Source of the DNA: JABDMH01 sp965222645
Lineage (GTDB): Bacteria; Bacteroidota; Bacteroidia; Chitinophagales; Saprospiraceae
DNA: 64,000 nt
Direction of reading: 5' to 3'
Assembly (NCBI GenBank): GCA_965222645.1
Contig: OZ244968.1
Coordinates: 1,364,001-1,428,000 of the forward strand
Shown: positions 63,586 to 64,000 of the stretch, one piece after another
Numbering within the stretch: position 1 is the first letter of the stretch
Layout: each line of letters begins with the position of its first letter
The notes under the pieces: generated by a model
Databases searched by the model: none
Told to the model about the DNA's origin: nothing
The model's input: the letters and a program-made list of their open reading frames with translations, nothing else
Translations under genes and position numbers: made by a program

Positions 63586-64000
63586 CTAAAAATTATAACC
63601 AAACCTGAGACTAAACAGATCCTCTTCCTTTGTCCAGCTGAAATACGGCTGCAGGACACTGACACCTAAGATGTCAAACCAAAGGCCTACGCTAAAGCTC
63701 TGGTGCCACTGATCGGAATCTTCGTTGTTGAGCCATACCCTTCCTATATCATATCCCGCCAAAACACCGACATCAAATGGTAAAATATCATTATTAGAAC
63801 TGGTCAACTTTATCCTGAGATCGACATTCTCGAAAAACGCGGACTGGCCCCTAAATCGATTGTGCCGATATCCTCGCAAGTTTTGAAAATTTCCCAAACT
63901 GGGCATTTGATAAAACTGGGTCACACCATCCACCCTCTCAAAGCCAATGCTGTTTGCCAGCACCAGCTCAGGTCTGTTTGCGATCCGTAAATAAGACTGA
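63586..64000 (-). CDS. C-terminal part of a BamA/TamA-type outer-membrane protein (cut by the window edge)
   Basis: The frame is open to the window edge with no start inside; about 138 residues are seen. FQNLRGYRHNRFRGQSAFFE is the L6-like region of an Omp85 barrel (R-G-Y-R-x-x-R-F), followed by LPFDVGVLAGYDIGRVWLNN and final strand FSLRFGYNF ending in Phe. This is the C-terminal beta-barrel; an N-terminal domain (POTRA or phosphoesterase) lies outside the window. It heads the leftward run that includes the K+ channel. Confidence 0.85.
   Translation of the reverse strand, partial: QSYLRIANRPELVLANSIGFERVDGVTQFYQMPSLGNFQNLRGYRHNRFRGQSAFFENVDLRIKLTSSNNDILPFDVGVLAGYDIGRVWLNNEDSDQWHQSFSVGLWFDILGVSVLQPYFSWTKEEDLFSLRFGYNF

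Noticed and set aside
1..64000. tRNA or rRNA genes
   Set aside because: No TTCGAATC/TTCAAATC-type T-loop in a cloverleaf context was found outside coding sequence on either strand.
53466..64000. A complete Pycsar defence operon
   Set aside because: No pyrimidine cyclase homology domain is present in any neighbouring gene; only an effector-like protein is seen.

Overview
The window looks like a chromosome segment of a Bacteroidota bacterium, most likely of the Saprospiria type. The evidence is type IX secretion sorting domains (11177-13153, 42421-43377), SprB-like repeats, an ECF sigma factor next to a probable dual-membrane anti-sigma protein, a futalosine-pathway menaquinone gene (mqnD), several WbqC/HxlR/SdpI/DMT-type genes common in that phylum, and a TAnnTTTG promoter. 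Start codons rarely have a Shine-Dalgarno sequence. There is no rRNA, tRNA, CRISPR array, prophage or intact transposase.

Layout. 1-1120 is a non-coding array of about 104-bp repeats in two super-units. 1.2-9 kb holds a MoaD/ThiS-like and BNR-repeat pair, a lactonase-like lipoprotein, a frameshifted GxxExxY gene, a sterol desaturase, a nitrilase/acyltransferase pair and an M20 peptidase. 9-18 kb holds a small lipoprotein, a PLP enzyme with an altered active-site residue, and a surface-signalling locus (SprB-repeat adhesin, ECF sigma factor, TM plus beta-barrel anti-sigma candidate, SprB-repeat lipoprotein). 18-25 kb holds an HxlR regulator facing an alpha/beta-hydrolase gene broken by a 166-bp MITE-like element, then an amidohydrolase, a phosphoesterase, an oxidoreductase and a PmoA-like protein. 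25-31 kb holds a second MITE-like element, a DUF4143 ATPase, a WbqC/glycosyltransferase divergent pair, a block of direct repeats, a sulfatase and miaE. 31.5-38 kb holds a DinB protein, a 41-residue membrane peptide gene, a fucose-type transporter with two SDR enzymes, a peroxiredoxin and an ABC-type permease. 38-49 kb holds an alpha-glucuronidase and housekeeping genes (5-formyl-THF cyclo-ligase, L-serine dehydratase, an enolase-superfamily protein, pseudouridine synthase, mqnD), plus an SRP RNA gene not flanked by other RNA genes. 49-53 kb holds a probable small RNA, a small HTH protein, SdpI, MATE and EamA transporters. 53.4-64 kb is one long leftward gene run: BamA-like protein (cut by the window edge), K+ channel, Pycsar-type membrane effector with a degenerate HD domain, TolC fused to an ABC substrate-binding-like domain, RND adaptor, RND pump and an outer-membrane protein.

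The most interesting points are: the Pycsar-like effector without a cyclase, embedded in a K+ channel/efflux gene run; the TolC fusion; the dual-membrane anti-sigma locus next to a SprB-type adhesin; the MITE family that has broken one gene and sits over the end of another; the terminal array; and a short RNA with a strong promoter and terminator near 49.4 kb. All family calls were made by reading the sequence, without database searches.
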